Assembly: GCA_963844565.1 (NCBI GenBank)
Contig: CAWJON010000002.1
Location: 310,001-374,000 of the forward strand
Length of the DNA: 64,000 nucleotides
DNA from: JAFEDN01 sp963844565
Lineage (GTDB): Bacteria; Pseudomonadota; Gammaproteobacteria; Coxiellales; Coxiellaceae
Reading direction: 5' to 3'
The notes under the pieces are model-generated. The model had not been told where the DNA came from. It did not search any database and saw nothing but the letters and a program-made list of their open reading frames with translations. Shown in pieces: positions 16,516 through 26,051 of the stretch (its first letter is position 1; each line of letters opens with the position of its first letter). Position numbers and translations under genes: made by a program.

Positions 16516-19113
16516 TTATAATCTAGCATGAAGAATGGGTTCTTCAAGTTGGTAATGTAAAGATTTATTTTTAGATAAATATTGAAAAAAACGTGGAGTA
16601 TAACCAGATTTTGTTTCAGATATTTCATCTGGGTCAAACGATTTTTTTGATAATTCAGTTTCAATCAAAAACGTGGCGAATGCCAGATATTGAAATGGCC
16701 CAATTGGCCATTTGATAATCCTGCTTCTCTGTTTTTCCAAAAAAACTTGGGGATTATCTACAGCTTGTTCCATAATTTTAACAAAATGGTTCATGTTATG
16801 CAATCGTACGTCCCTGGATATAATTGCTTTTAAGGGATTATTATAAAGTTCATATATTTTTTTGAGCTGTAATTTTAGGTTAAAGTCACTTGACTCTTTA
16901 GACTTATCTACTGTTACAATGAACGATTTCAATTTTTCTTGGATAGCTGACAGGGTTGAAAAAGCCGATAGAAATAATTCTACTATCTTGATTATAGTAT
17001 TGAGCGATTGTATCTCGAATTTATTTGCCTTCGGATCTGCCTCCACATCAGGAACCAATAACTGATAATAAGCGCCGATGTGAGGTTTCAATGTGTTAAT
17101 AAAGTTAGGAGGCGCCAAATAGCTTGCTATCCTATCAACAGCTTTAAAAATATGTTTTTTACCCATTTTTTCTAATAATTCATAGGATCCTGGGCTTTCA
17201 AAAGTGACTGCAAAGTGGTCGTCATTTTCAAAAGCTAATACTTCTGCTAATATCGCACCTAATGAATGCCCGGTATGTAGTATTCTTACAGGAGAGCTAA
17301 AATCTTTCTTTATTATATCCATGACTTGTTTAACAAAGTGACTAGCAACAGCAAATTGCGCATGCAACAGATTCATGAGAAACAACCCATTTGCGGCAAG
17401 ATCACCGTTTTCAGATATTACAGTACCGCAATGCGCAATAATAATTAATTTCTCAGTATATCCTTCAATTTTGTAGGCCTGACCTAAATAACCCGCTTTA
17501 AAGCCACCAGAAACAATGTTAAACGTCAGTTGTTTGTCGGAAGAGGGTAGAATGACTTCACAACTTACCTTCGGTAGTTTACTAAATTTAATTTCACTAA
17601 TATTCAAACAACGCGGATAAATAACTTGATCTTTGAATAAATTTTTGGCCTCGGTTTTTAATAAATTTTGTAAATTTTTTCTTTCGTAGTCTAATGCGGC
17701 TATTGAATTGGGAACTTTTTTTAATTCTTGTTTGAATGCTTCGGGAATAACTTTGGCAGATTCGGATTTTTTGGCATCATTTAAAATAAATACTTCCCAG
17801 GATTTTTCCGGCGTATTAAGAAAAAGAATACTTCCTATCCCACGATCAGTTTCCCAAATTTTTAGGATTGAATCTCTAGAGTTTTTGGCATCTGAAAATT
17901 CTATCTGAATATCATAAACTGGATATATGTGCTGACTCAGCACCGAGCAAATATAATGAATTTCCACTGCGGCATTGAGTTTAAAATCCTGCTTCTCTTC
18001 TTGTAGAGTATTTAATTCTTGTAGGGTTTTTAACAAGGAATTAACAAATTCGTAATTTTTACTAACTTTTTTTTGAACTATTTTAGCTTCTTCATAAATT
18101 TTTATAGCATTATCTAAATTCTTTTTTCTTTCTCCTTGATCTAATTTATGTTTTTTTATTGCTTGAGAATAATAATGATCTGCTTCACGTAGAAGTTGGC
18201 TTAATGTAAATTCGGATTCGAGCGACTGAATATTTTTCTTATTGTCTTCAATTTGTGCGCCTGATTTTTGTATGGATTTTTCTTGATCTAAAAGTTTGGC
18301 TTTGACTCCAAGTATATCTTTTTCGGTTTCTGCTTCTATATCACCCATACCTAATGCTAGATAACCTAATCCTGTTTCCACAGATCTTATTTGATTGCTT
18401 TGGCTGTCCATTTTCGTTTCAAATTCATTTTTTAATTCAATAAATTTTTTCTTTGCATCTTCTTGTGCCAAATTTTTCAATTTTGATTTAATTTGTTCAA
18501 TACTTTTATCTTCCTCTGCAGTTTTTGCTTTAATTTGGCTGAGTTCTGATAAAATTTGATCGATTTGTTTATTTTTCTGTCTTTTTTCTTCCGAAACATT
18601 ACTGACCAACGTCAGCAATGTTTCTCGATATTTCGATTTAAAATTATCTAGTTCAGATTGGAGCGCTTCAGTTTTTTGTTGGGATTTTTTCTGATGCACA
18701 ATTACCATTGCTAATTGCGCTGTGTTATAGTCAAATCTCTGTAGAAAATAAAACGCCGTCTTTCCGTTTTGATCTTTGGCTTCTAAAGAGGCATCGAAAT
18801 CGATTAATAGAAAAACCATTTTGAAGAGATAAGCTTTAGCAGCCAAAATTAAAGCTGTTTCCTCTCCATTTTGCCAACCATGTCCAGTCCTTTGTTCAAT
18901 ATATTCTGAGCCATAGCGTTTTATGCCTTCCCGCAATAAAAGCTTAGTGACTTCCAAATGATTGTGCCAAACAGCCCAATGTAAAGGTGTCCATTTGTAA
19001 TAATCAATTATCCGCAAATTAATAGTAGGATATTGAGTTAAAAGACGGGAAACTGTGTCAACATTGCCTTCACGAGAGGCTGTCATTAATTCAGTTTCAT
19101 GTTGAGAATGCAT
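16516..19113 (-). CDS. Ankyrin / coiled-coil / class-3 lipase protein
   Basis: An 865-aa protein with AAGGGAAAAG before the ATG. Residues 5-135 hold ankyrin repeats (GNVDTVSRLLTQYP, KWTPLHWAVWHNHLEVTKLLL, ETALILAAKAYLF). Residues 140-370 form long coiled coils. The C-terminal half is a class-3 lipase/DUF2974-like alpha/beta hydrolase, with an oxyanion-side block IIAHCGT and the nucleophile elbow TGHSLGA near residue 617. Ankyrin plus lipase is an arrangement typical of host-directed effectors in Legionellales. It lies in an operon 4 bases upstream of the GH19 gene. A second lipase of the same class is encoded divergently at 20149. Substrate and secretion route are unknown. Confidence 0.75.
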   Translation of the reverse strand: MHSQHETELMTASREGNVDTVSRLLTQYPTINLRIIDYYKWTPLHWAVWHNHLEVTKLLLREGIKRYGSEYIEQRTGHGWQNGEETALILAAKAYLFKMVFLLIDFDASLEAKDQNGKTAFYFLQRFDYNTAQLAMVIVHQKKSQQKTEALQSELDNFKSKYRETLLTLVSNVSEEKRQKNKQIDQILSELSQIKAKTAEEDKSIEQIKSKLKNLAQEDAKKKFIELKNEFETKMDSQSNQIRSVETGLGYLALGMGDIEAETEKDILGVKAKLLDQEKSIQKSGAQIEDNKKNIQSLESEFTLSQLLREADHYYSQAIKKHKLDQGERKKNLDNAIKIYEEAKIVQKKVSKNYEFVNSLLKTLQELNTLQEEKQDFKLNAAVEIHYICSVLSQHIYPVYDIQIEFSDAKNSRDSILKIWETDRGIGSILFLNTPEKSWEVFILNDAKKSESAKVIPEAFKQELKKVPNSIAALDYERKNLQNLLKTEAKNLFKDQVIYPRCLNISEIKFSKLPKVSCEVILPSSDKQLTFNIVSGGFKAGYLGQAYKIEGYTEKLIIIAHCGTVISENGDLAANGLFLMNLLHAQFAVASHFVKQVMDIIKKDFSSPVRILHTGHSLGAILAEVLAFENDDHFAVTFESPGSYELLEKMGKKHIFKAVDRIASYLAPPNFINTLKPHIGAYYQLLVPDVEADPKANKFEIQSLNTIIKIVELFLSAFSTLSAIQEKLKSFIVTVDKSKESSDFNLKLQLKKIYELYNNPLKAIISRDVRLHNMNHFVKIMEQAVDNPQVFLEKQRSRIIKWPIGPFQYLAFATFLIETELSKKSFDPDEISETKSGYTPRFFQYLSKNKSLHYQLEEPILHARL

Positions 19114-19138
19114 TCTTTTCCCTTGCCGTTATCTTCTC

Positions 19139-20062
19139 TCAAAATGTTGAAGATGGAGACTGGCTTGATGAAGAGCTTGAGCTAGATGCACTACTTGTAC
19201 TACTGGATGAGGAGGAACTATTCTCTTCAAAGACGGATAATGATGAACGGCGGCTTGGTACACTAGTAGAGGCTATTTTTAAGGCGCTGCAGACACTATG
19301 AGGGGTGGCGACTGTACCGCTATTTCTCCAGGCGGTCGTTACAATTTCTGCGCATGGACTCAATAATTTCAGTTTTCCTAAAGTCCAATCCATGCAATTT
19401 GATCCTCCCCACAGCCCGAGTTGAACTCCAAAAAATTGAAATGGCCTAGGCTTGGGTTCTTCAGCACGAATTTTTTGGATAAGTATATCTATTTCAGTGC
19501 GAGACACACGAAAACAATGAAATGAATCTCCCAGGCTAGGCGTACATTCCCAAGGGCGTATCTTTTGCAATGGATTGGTTGATTGAGTAGGGTGGGATGA
19601 CCTGATCACACCAACATCTTGTGAGAATAAAGAAAGTACCGAGGAGGCTGCCGTTTCACTTGTGGTTTTTAAAGCCGCGCCAAGAAACATTGACAGCGCC
19701 TTACTCTCGCTAACAATGGTGACAAAGGCTCTTAACACTGCTCCAAAGCTGCCAGTTCTTAAAATGGATAAAAGACTGCCAGTGGCTTCTCTTAAGGACT
19801 CAGAATTAATCAAATCTCTTTTAATTTCCTCTAAAGTATCAGCTATGGATTTAATATTTTTTTCTTCATCCTGTGCAAGTTGTTTCGCTTTTGCCTGTTG
19901 CATAAAATCAAATACTAAACAATCTTCGCCATTTGGCGCGATACCTTTGCCTTCTAACACTAAAAATGTATGTCCCGCTAAATTAGCCGATTTAACAAAA
20001 TAAGTAGCGATACATTTTGATTCGCTAAATTCAAGCTTAATATCATAATTACTCCGTGACAT
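19139..20062 (-). CDS. Putative permuted papain-like peptidase with serine tail
   Basis: The first gene of the minus operon encodes 307 aa; GGAGAG precedes the ATG. A His in AGHTFLVLEGKG (about 31) comes early, and a Cys in GGSNCMDWTLGKL (about 224) comes late. This His-before-Cys order is as in circularly permuted NlpC/P60-type (YiiX-like) folds, so a cysteine hydrolase is plausible but not certain. A middle region (90-150) is hydrophobic and helical. The last 35 residues are almost all serine. Similar Ser runs occur in the protein at 38092. It probably acts with the lipase and GH19 proteins downstream. Confidence 0.5.
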   Translation of the reverse strand: MSRSNYDIKLEFSESKCIATYFVKSANLAGHTFLVLEGKGIAPNGEDCLVFDFMQQAKAKQLAQDEEKNIKSIADTLEEIKRDLINSESLREATGSLLSILRTGSFGAVLRAFVTIVSESKALSMFLGAALKTTSETAASSVLSLFSQDVGVIRSSHPTQSTNPLQKIRPWECTPSLGDSFHCFRVSRTEIDILIQKIRAEEPKPRPFQFFGVQLGLWGGSNCMDWTLGKLKLLSPCAEIVTTAWRNSGTVATPHSVCSALKIASTSVPSRRSSLSVFEENSSSSSSSTSSASSSSSSSSQSPSSTF

Positions 20063-20148
20063 AATTCTCTCCTTTATTTTATGATATTAACTTTCTACCT
20101 TATTAAGTGCATACTGTCAAACGGATTTATTTTTATCAATGGAGTTGT

Positions 20149-23100
20149 ATGAAACCAATATTTGACACGATTAAACAATCTACTCTTCGCAGTAGACATT
20201 TGAGGAGAGCTTGGACACCTTTGAGGTCTATGAGACCTCTACAACATTTGCTGCAGACAACGTATGCACGCTTGCCTGTTAAAATAGCCCAGGAACAGGA
20301 ACATAGGGAAGGTTCATATGATTCTCGAATTTCAGGGGGAATCATGATGGTTTTATTTTTAGCAGTGGCTTCTGCCAAACTCCAGGCTGATATTGCTTCA
20401 GATACTGATCAAATTAACGAGGATGAGCTATCACAATACATTGATGAGGGATGGGAGAATTTAAAAACTGTAGCAGGAAAAGACATTGTTTTGGTGATGG
20501 GCAATACCGGCTCAGGAAAAAGCACTTTGATTAACCATTTGATTGGCAATAAACTAGAAGAAAAACAAAATTCACATGGGTACATGCGTTGGTACCGTGT
20601 CTCAGGAGATAATGCTCCTGGACCAAAAATTTCCGAAAAACTTAGCTCCGAGACGTTGTACCCTCAGGTCTACCGAAGCCGGATGGACAATGATACTTTT
20701 TTTTATTGTGACTTACCGGGTTTTCAAGACAACCGATCAAAAACTACGAAAATTTGGACACATGTAGCAAGAGATTTGGCTGTTAAAATATCTAAAGAAG
20801 TTGTTTCTATCATTATTGTTATTTCCGATGAAGAGTTAGCTGCAAGCAGAGGCGAAAATTTCAAGATATTAAATAAAATTCTAACAGAAACATTGAGCTT
20901 AGGATCTGATTTTAATATTCCAGCTTCCATTAATATCGTACTGACTACGACAAATGGTAACAAAAAACCTAAGCATGTGGAAGCTTCACTGGTAGAGCTA
21001 AAAAAAGAAAAGGAGTCAGACTTAGATAAAATAAAAAATCAGATACGTTGGTTGAAACTTTCCGATTCGACTAAAAAAACCTTACAAAGCCTTTCACAAA
21101 ATAGTAATGATTTGAGTAGTCAAGATCTTGAGGAATTAAAGGAAGCAAGAAGTAACAATCCCACACTTATAAGGCTAGGTGAGGAGGCCGATCAATTAAA
21201 AAAAGAAATCGATATGTTGGATACTTTGTTAAAAAAAGCAAAAATCTTTATTGCAAAAGATTATGGTAACCCAGAAACTAGAGAGGCTATTCATGCAGCG
21301 ATAACACAGCAAACTACCCCATTTGGCAAAGATCGACTCCAATTCACCAGACCTAAAGATTCACATCGCTTCTATTTTGATCCTTATTTAGAACGCCTCT
21401 TAAGAGAAAGTCAGGCTTTATTTAATAAGCAAGCGTCAGCTTTTAGTGAGTGGAAGGCCGTCGAGAGCGAACTGAAAATTCTTAAAACTGCACTGGAAAG
21501 CCAGGATAGTCAAGCAAAAACTTCATCTATTAATATACAGGAACTCATCACAGCAAAATCTAAAGAAGTGGCGCGATATCAGGAAGAAATACAAAAGCTA
21601 ACACGCGAAAAACAGGAACTGGATAGCGCAGATCCTTATTTATATTGGCATGAGCATAACGATGAACGCAGATCATGGTTTGGTTTTTTTGGTTATACCG
21701 AGCATGAGTTTAAATATCCAGGTCAAATTAAATTTTTAGAGGCAAAAAATAATCCCGGCAAGGCCAGTAGATCTTGCTTTATTCCTATAGAGGAAGATAA
21801 GGAAAAAGCGGTGTATAGAGTCAAGTATCAAACTGGATTTTACGAAAATGCGGATGGACATGTTCAGGTTTATATAGAAAAACGTGACTATCCAGAGCAT
21901 AAAGCGCGAATAGAGGAAATTACACTTGCTCTGAAAGAAAACGAAACCAAAAGACACGCAATTGAAAACGAGTTAACCGATTTGGGGCAGCAATATGATG
22001 CACAAATGTTACAGAAAAAATCTGGTGAGTATCAAAGAAAATTGAACGAAAAAGAAAAAGGTTTTTTAGCAGCGTATGGTCAAATATCGGAAGAAAAACT
22101 ATCACAATGCGAAGCTATTGCGCAAATAATGAGAGCTATGGAGAGCGAACAGGCTGATCGTTTTTTTCAAGAATTAGCTGAATGTTTTTATATTCGTGGC
22201 TTATATCTAACAGACGTTCCATCAACTCAAGTGTTAGCCAAAAAAGCTTTTGAGCAATCTGTAAAGTATTATCCTGCGCATTTGAACGCTAATCTAAAAT
22301 TAGCACTATCTTGTCAACAAGCGGGAGAAGATTCGAAATGTTTACAATATCTGCGTTCTGCTGCTCATCATGGATCAAAAGAAGCAGAAATTGAATTACA
22401 GGGTAAAGGTGTGCCAATTTTCGATTTGGGTTACGATACTTTGAATCCTTACGTATACAGTATAATGGCAGAATTGGCTTATTGTAACCCTAAAGATTTT
22501 CAGAGAGGCAATGGAGATATTCCCGCTCAGTTATTTAAACAATTACAAGGTCTGAATTGGGAATTTTTAATTGCTCCTAATGAACAAAAGGGTTACCAGG
22601 ATAAAACAGGATATCAAGGGATTGCGTTTATCCATAAAGAGAAAAAACAAATTGTTATTGCTCACCGGGGTACCAAAAATAAAAAATCTATAGTGGCAGA
22701 TCTTGCCATGCTTCATGGGGCTATTCCTGATCAGTATCTGGAAGGAGCTAAAATATTTACAAAAAATATAATAGAACAGTATAGTAAAGAAGGTTATATC
22801 ATCTCTCATACTGGACATTCCTTAGGAGGTTCATTAGCAGCTCTTTCAGCGTATGAAACCCGATTATCAGCCACAATATTTGATCCGTATGGAGTTCAAA
22901 AATTATTATTTAAATCGGTAGGGAAGGAATTTGACATTAATCAATTGCCTATTACCACCTATTTATCTCGTGTGAATATTGTGAATGGTAGTGCGCCTCA
23001 TGTTGGTTTGGTTCTTGAGATTCAATCGAATAAACCAGGTACGCCGACGATACCAGATTTGGGTATTCAATTTATGCAATTTTGCTTTGTTCATTTTAGC

Positions 23101-23811
23101 CAGTATGGAGTAATGAGTTATATTACTCAGGAAGTTTATGATGATCTATTTAAGGCACATAATATGGGGATGATCAGAGGCAGTTTTGATACAGAATCCA
23201 AACTGCCTACGTCATTAGGTCTTGTGAGGAAATGGCCAACTGATCCTGTTTCAGTTTTTGCGCATCATGATTTTGTATTAGGGCAATTGGGTAGCTTGAA
23301 TAAAACTATTGATATTAAATCATTCCCTGATCCAAAAAATGTTTTTAGAGTAAAAATGATCCCCTACGAAGTACAAGGCGTTTATGATGATAAATTAAAA
23401 ATGAAGAAATTGGATGCAAAGTTTTTTCCACCCGAATTTATCATGCTTTTAAAAAATCGGAAAAATAATTTACCAGATTCTAATAATTATGGAATTGATC
23501 CTAATGTTCTTAAAATTTGCGAGCTTACCCACGATACGAGCACAGATTTGCTCTATGTTTCAATTAGTGGTGAGGAGCCAATAGATATGCTTCAACTGAA
23601 ATCTTATGTCGATAGAAAGCTGAGTGTTTATCACCAGCTCCATGCTAAAAATCAGCAGGGGGATAGTAGGGAGCTTCACCGAATAGGAATCTTCTCTCAT
23701 CAGATCGTTAAAAAAGACGAAGGGTTAACCAAGGAAGATATATTGTTAGCGGGAGGCGGCGCTGTAGTAGGCGCTGCTGCCGGTTACTGGTTTGGATCTA
23801 GGGGTAGCTAG
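20149..23811 (+). CDS. P-loop GTPase-like / class-3 lipase fusion
   Basis: Start at ATG 20149, with GGAG 5 bases before it (the GTG at 20107 lacks one). The product is 1220 aa. The N-terminal third has a Walker A loop GNTGSGKSTL near 115-125 and a switch-like block FYCDLPGFQDN, as in septin/AIG1/dynamin-like GTPases. Coiled coils follow (about 280-660), then a TPR-like block (about 660-760). The C-terminal part is a class-3 lipase: IVIAHRGTKN and the nucleophile elbow GHSLGG near residue 889. The very C-terminus (ILLAGGGAVVGAAAGYWFG) could insert in a membrane. I know no characterised protein with this order. It is transcribed away from the lipase/GH19 operon, across an 86-bp shared promoter region. 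Confidence 0.7.
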   Translation: MKPIFDTIKQSTLRSRHLRRAWTPLRSMRPLQHLLQTTYARLPVKIAQEQEHREGSYDSRISGGIMMVLFLAVASAKLQADIASDTDQINEDELSQYIDEGWENLKTVAGKDIVLVMGNTGSGKSTLINHLIGNKLEEKQNSHGYMRWYRVSGDNAPGPKISEKLSSETLYPQVYRSRMDNDTFFYCDLPGFQDNRSKTTKIWTHVARDLAVKISKEVVSIIIVISDEELAASRGENFKILNKILTETLSLGSDFNIPASINIVLTTTNGNKKPKHVEASLVELKKEKESDLDKIKNQIRWLKLSDSTKKTLQSLSQNSNDLSSQDLEELKEARSNNPTLIRLGEEADQLKKEIDMLDTLLKKAKIFIAKDYGNPETREAIHAAITQQTTPFGKDRLQFTRPKDSHRFYFDPYLERLLRESQALFNKQASAFSEWKAVESELKILKTALESQDSQAKTSSINIQELITAKSKEVARYQEEIQKLTREKQELDSADPYLYWHEHNDERRSWFGFFGYTEHEFKYPGQIKFLEAKNNPGKASRSCFIPIEEDKEKAVYRVKYQTGFYENADGHVQVYIEKRDYPEHKARIEEITLALKENETKRHAIENELTDLGQQYDAQMLQKKSGEYQRKLNEKEKGFLAAYGQISEEKLSQCEAIAQIMRAMESEQADRFFQELAECFYIRGLYLTDVPSTQVLAKKAFEQSVKYYPAHLNANLKLALSCQQAGEDSKCLQYLRSAAHHGSKEAEIELQGKGVPIFDLGYDTLNPYVYSIMAELAYCNPKDFQRGNGDIPAQLFKQLQGLNWEFLIAPNEQKGYQDKTGYQGIAFIHKEKKQIVIAHRGTKNKKSIVADLAMLHGAIPDQYLEGAKIFTKNIIEQYSKEGYIISHTGHSLGGSLAALSAYETRLSATIFDPYGVQKLLFKSVGKEFDINQLPITTYLSRVNIVNGSAPHVGLVLEIQSNKPGTPTIPDLGIQFMQFCFVHFSQYGVMSYITQEVYDDLFKAHNMGMIRGSFDTESKLPTSLGLVRKWPTDPVSVFAHHDFVLGQLGSLNKTIDIKSFPDPKNVFRVKMIPYEVQGVYDDKLKMKKLDAKFFPPEFIMLLKNRKNNLPDSNNYGIDPNVLKICELTHDTSTDLLYVSISGEEPIDMLQLKSYVDRKLSVYHQLHAKNQQGDSRELHRIGIFSHQIVKKDEGLTKEDILLAGGGAVVGAAAGYWFGSRGS

Positions 23812-23912
23812 CTAAGAAGATGAGTTGCTCAGTATGAATTGAATTAGGACGGATTGTTGTATCATTTGCAATTCTATAGTATCCTGTAAAAAATTTTATC
23901 ATCAGGTTTATT

Positions 23913-25604
23913 ATGTCTAAAAAAACAGGTTGGACTCAGGAAAAGGTTGATTTCTTAATTAAATCTCCAAAAGCGATGCAGAAGCACACCGAGCTCGCAT
24001 TACTCTCTTCTAGACCATCTGAATTGGCTGGAATTCGGGTAATAAACAAATACCAAAATGAGCATTCTTCTAAAAAACAGGCAGAATTAAAGGCGTCACA
24101 AATTGCGTTCCAGGAATTATTAAAGCAGAAGGCCATTGTAGAGAAAGAGGATGCCAAAAAAATAAATGAAGATTTTAGTCTTATCCTTTTAAAACATGAG
24201 AAATATACTAAAGAAAAAACCATCAATAAAATTTTTCAATTGTTGACAAATATTTGTGATTATAAATTAAAATTCCTAAAAAACCCTAAATCTTCTGAAG
24301 ACATGGTTAAGGGACTTAATACCTTAATAAAGATAATTAACGAATTAGGTCCTTTTGAAATCATACCTACCCAAGAATTTCCGCATACGCACCAACAATG
24401 TATTGAACTACTAATCTTAGTTGCTACTCAATTACCCAATAATTATAGTCTTCATGTCAACATTGCTCGGATCGAACCCATATTTAAAAAAAAATCACCA
24501 CCACCAGTTGAAGAGAAAATTTTATTACCACAAAAATTGCTACCAGAGGCTCAGGCGCCAAAACCAAAAGTAAAAAAACTAAATAAAAAGCCTTCTGAGA
24601 AAAAAGATAATCTGAATCCACCCACACCGATAACTCAGGAATTGGAAATCCAACCTCAGCCGATCAAATATAAGTTAATATTTCAAAAATTAAAGAAAAA
24701 GACGAAATCAATTTTAATAACAAAGTCTAATCGTAAACAAAAAAGAAAAAATAAAAGTGCAAAACAGGTACATTGGGAAGATGAGAAGCAGAAAATTTCA
24801 ATTGAAGAAAACATAATTGAAGAAAATAAAGAATCCGATAAAGCAAAAGCGACTGAATTATCCTTAGAATATAAATCAGAGAAAAAAGAGATTGGCCAAA
24901 GAAATTTCTTCTGGTCTGAGAATAAACAACAAATTAACTCATCATCTACTGCTAGAGCTTCCATAACTAAAACAGTAAACGTCCATGAAACAGCACGCCG
25001 GATTTATAGGCCAACTGGAGAGATTGAAGAGATATTTGAAAGAAAATCGTCGTTATCTGAACAGCTTGAAGTTATTAGTTTAGAACCTTTTATTAAAAGG
25101 ACTGAATTTGCATTACACTCTGTGCGAACTGTTGCCTGTTTAGAGTCTATGCAAGCAGCCAATATGGAATTGATTCGATTAATATTAATATTGACAGAAC
25201 AACCCAATAATCCAGAAACTTTAAAAATATACTCAAATCATGTTTCCTCCTATTATCATTACATTAAATCAATGACCGAAGATGTGCCTGTTTCATTAGA
25301 AACAAGTTACACATGTCCTCTTAATCCGAGAACAGTTTGCGGGATTATGCAATCTAATTTGAAAATACATGAGTCGCTTGCGAAATTATTTAGTGACTCA
25401 AGCATCATAGGCCTTTGTCTGGGTCAGATTTATGAAGTACACCGATTAATGCAACAAATCCTACCATCCGGTTATTGGATAGAATACGAAGAAGGGGTTG
25501 TGGCAAGACGACAAAATAGTTCTCCGTACACGTTGTGGAATACGCCTGTCTCGATAATGGGAAATCCAAATGATGAGCAGATACAAAATTCTTACAATTA
25601 TTAA
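23913..25604 (+). CDS. Large basic protein of unknown function
   Basis: A 563-aa protein with no recognised domain. Residues 1-180 are helical. Residues 190-290 are a Lys/Pro-rich, probably disordered linker (KPKVKKLNKKPSEKKD). The last 200 residues are helical and more hydrophobic (LESMQAANMELIRLILIL). It follows the GTPase-lipase gene after 101 bases on the same strand. The ribosome binding site is weak (CAGG). The layout of helical ends around a basic linker resembles uncharacterised Legionellales effectors, but that is inference. Confidence 0.6.
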   Translation: MSKKTGWTQEKVDFLIKSPKAMQKHTELALLSSRPSELAGIRVINKYQNEHSSKKQAELKASQIAFQELLKQKAIVEKEDAKKINEDFSLILLKHEKYTKEKTINKIFQLLTNICDYKLKFLKNPKSSEDMVKGLNTLIKIINELGPFEIIPTQEFPHTHQQCIELLILVATQLPNNYSLHVNIARIEPIFKKKSPPPVEEKILLPQKLLPEAQAPKPKVKKLNKKPSEKKDNLNPPTPITQELEIQPQPIKYKLIFQKLKKKTKSILITKSNRKQKRKNKSAKQVHWEDEKQKISIEENIIEENKESDKAKATELSLEYKSEKKEIGQRNFFWSENKQQINSSSTARASITKTVNVHETARRIYRPTGEIEEIFERKSSLSEQLEVISLEPFIKRTEFALHSVRTVACLESMQAANMELIRLILILTEQPNNPETLKIYSNHVSSYYHYIKSMTEDVPVSLETSYTCPLNPRTVCGIMQSNLKIHESLAKLFSDSSIIGLCLGQIYEVHRLMQQILPSGYWIEYEEGVVARRQNSSPYTLWNTPVSIMGNPNDEQIQNSYNY

Positions 25605-25620
25605 GTGTTTCAAACCAGTT

Positions 25621-26040
25621 CTACTGTGGTTCTTGCCATTGGCAGTGGAAGATTACCGAAGTAGATGTGTCGATGCGACAGCGGACTTGTTTGGCGGTGA
25701 TGCGCGTTTGTGACATCCCTGCATCAACGTTCATTTTTAAATCCACCATGGCGTCGTATAGAACTTTAGCCGGGGCGGCGGTAATTATAATTTTAGTATT
25801 AATCTTGCAGTCGTATTCCATTAAGCCGTCATCAAAAGCTTGGCTGGTGTGGCAATAGAGAGAATCCGCGACATAATCGTAACCGTGTGCAGTTTTTTTA
25901 GGAACGATTCCCGCCAATTTTAGCGCCTGCACAAAAGGCTTTGCAGAAAATCCAGTCGCCTCTTTTTCAAGTGTCGCTGCCTGGGCGGAAAAAAACGGCA
26001 ATAATAATCCACAATAAAAAATGATATTTCTTCTTCGCAT
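25621..26040 (-). CDS. Secreted protein of unknown function
   Basis: A 139-aa protein with a typical Sec signal peptide (MRRRNIIFYCGLLLPFFSAQAA, cut after about residue 22 at AQA-A). The mature part has four cysteines (SLYCHT, EYDCK, VRCR, FHCQW) that could form two disulphides. No family is recognised. It is convergent with the gene upstream and stands alone. Confidence 0.65.
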   Translation of the reverse strand: MRRRNIIFYCGLLLPFFSAQAATLEKEATGFSAKPFVQALKLAGIVPKKTAHGYDYVADSLYCHTSQAFDDGLMEYDCKINTKIIITAAPAKVLYDAMVDLKMNVDAGMSQTRITAKQVRCRIDTSTSVIFHCQWQEPQ

Positions 26041-26051
26041 AGGATGAGAAT

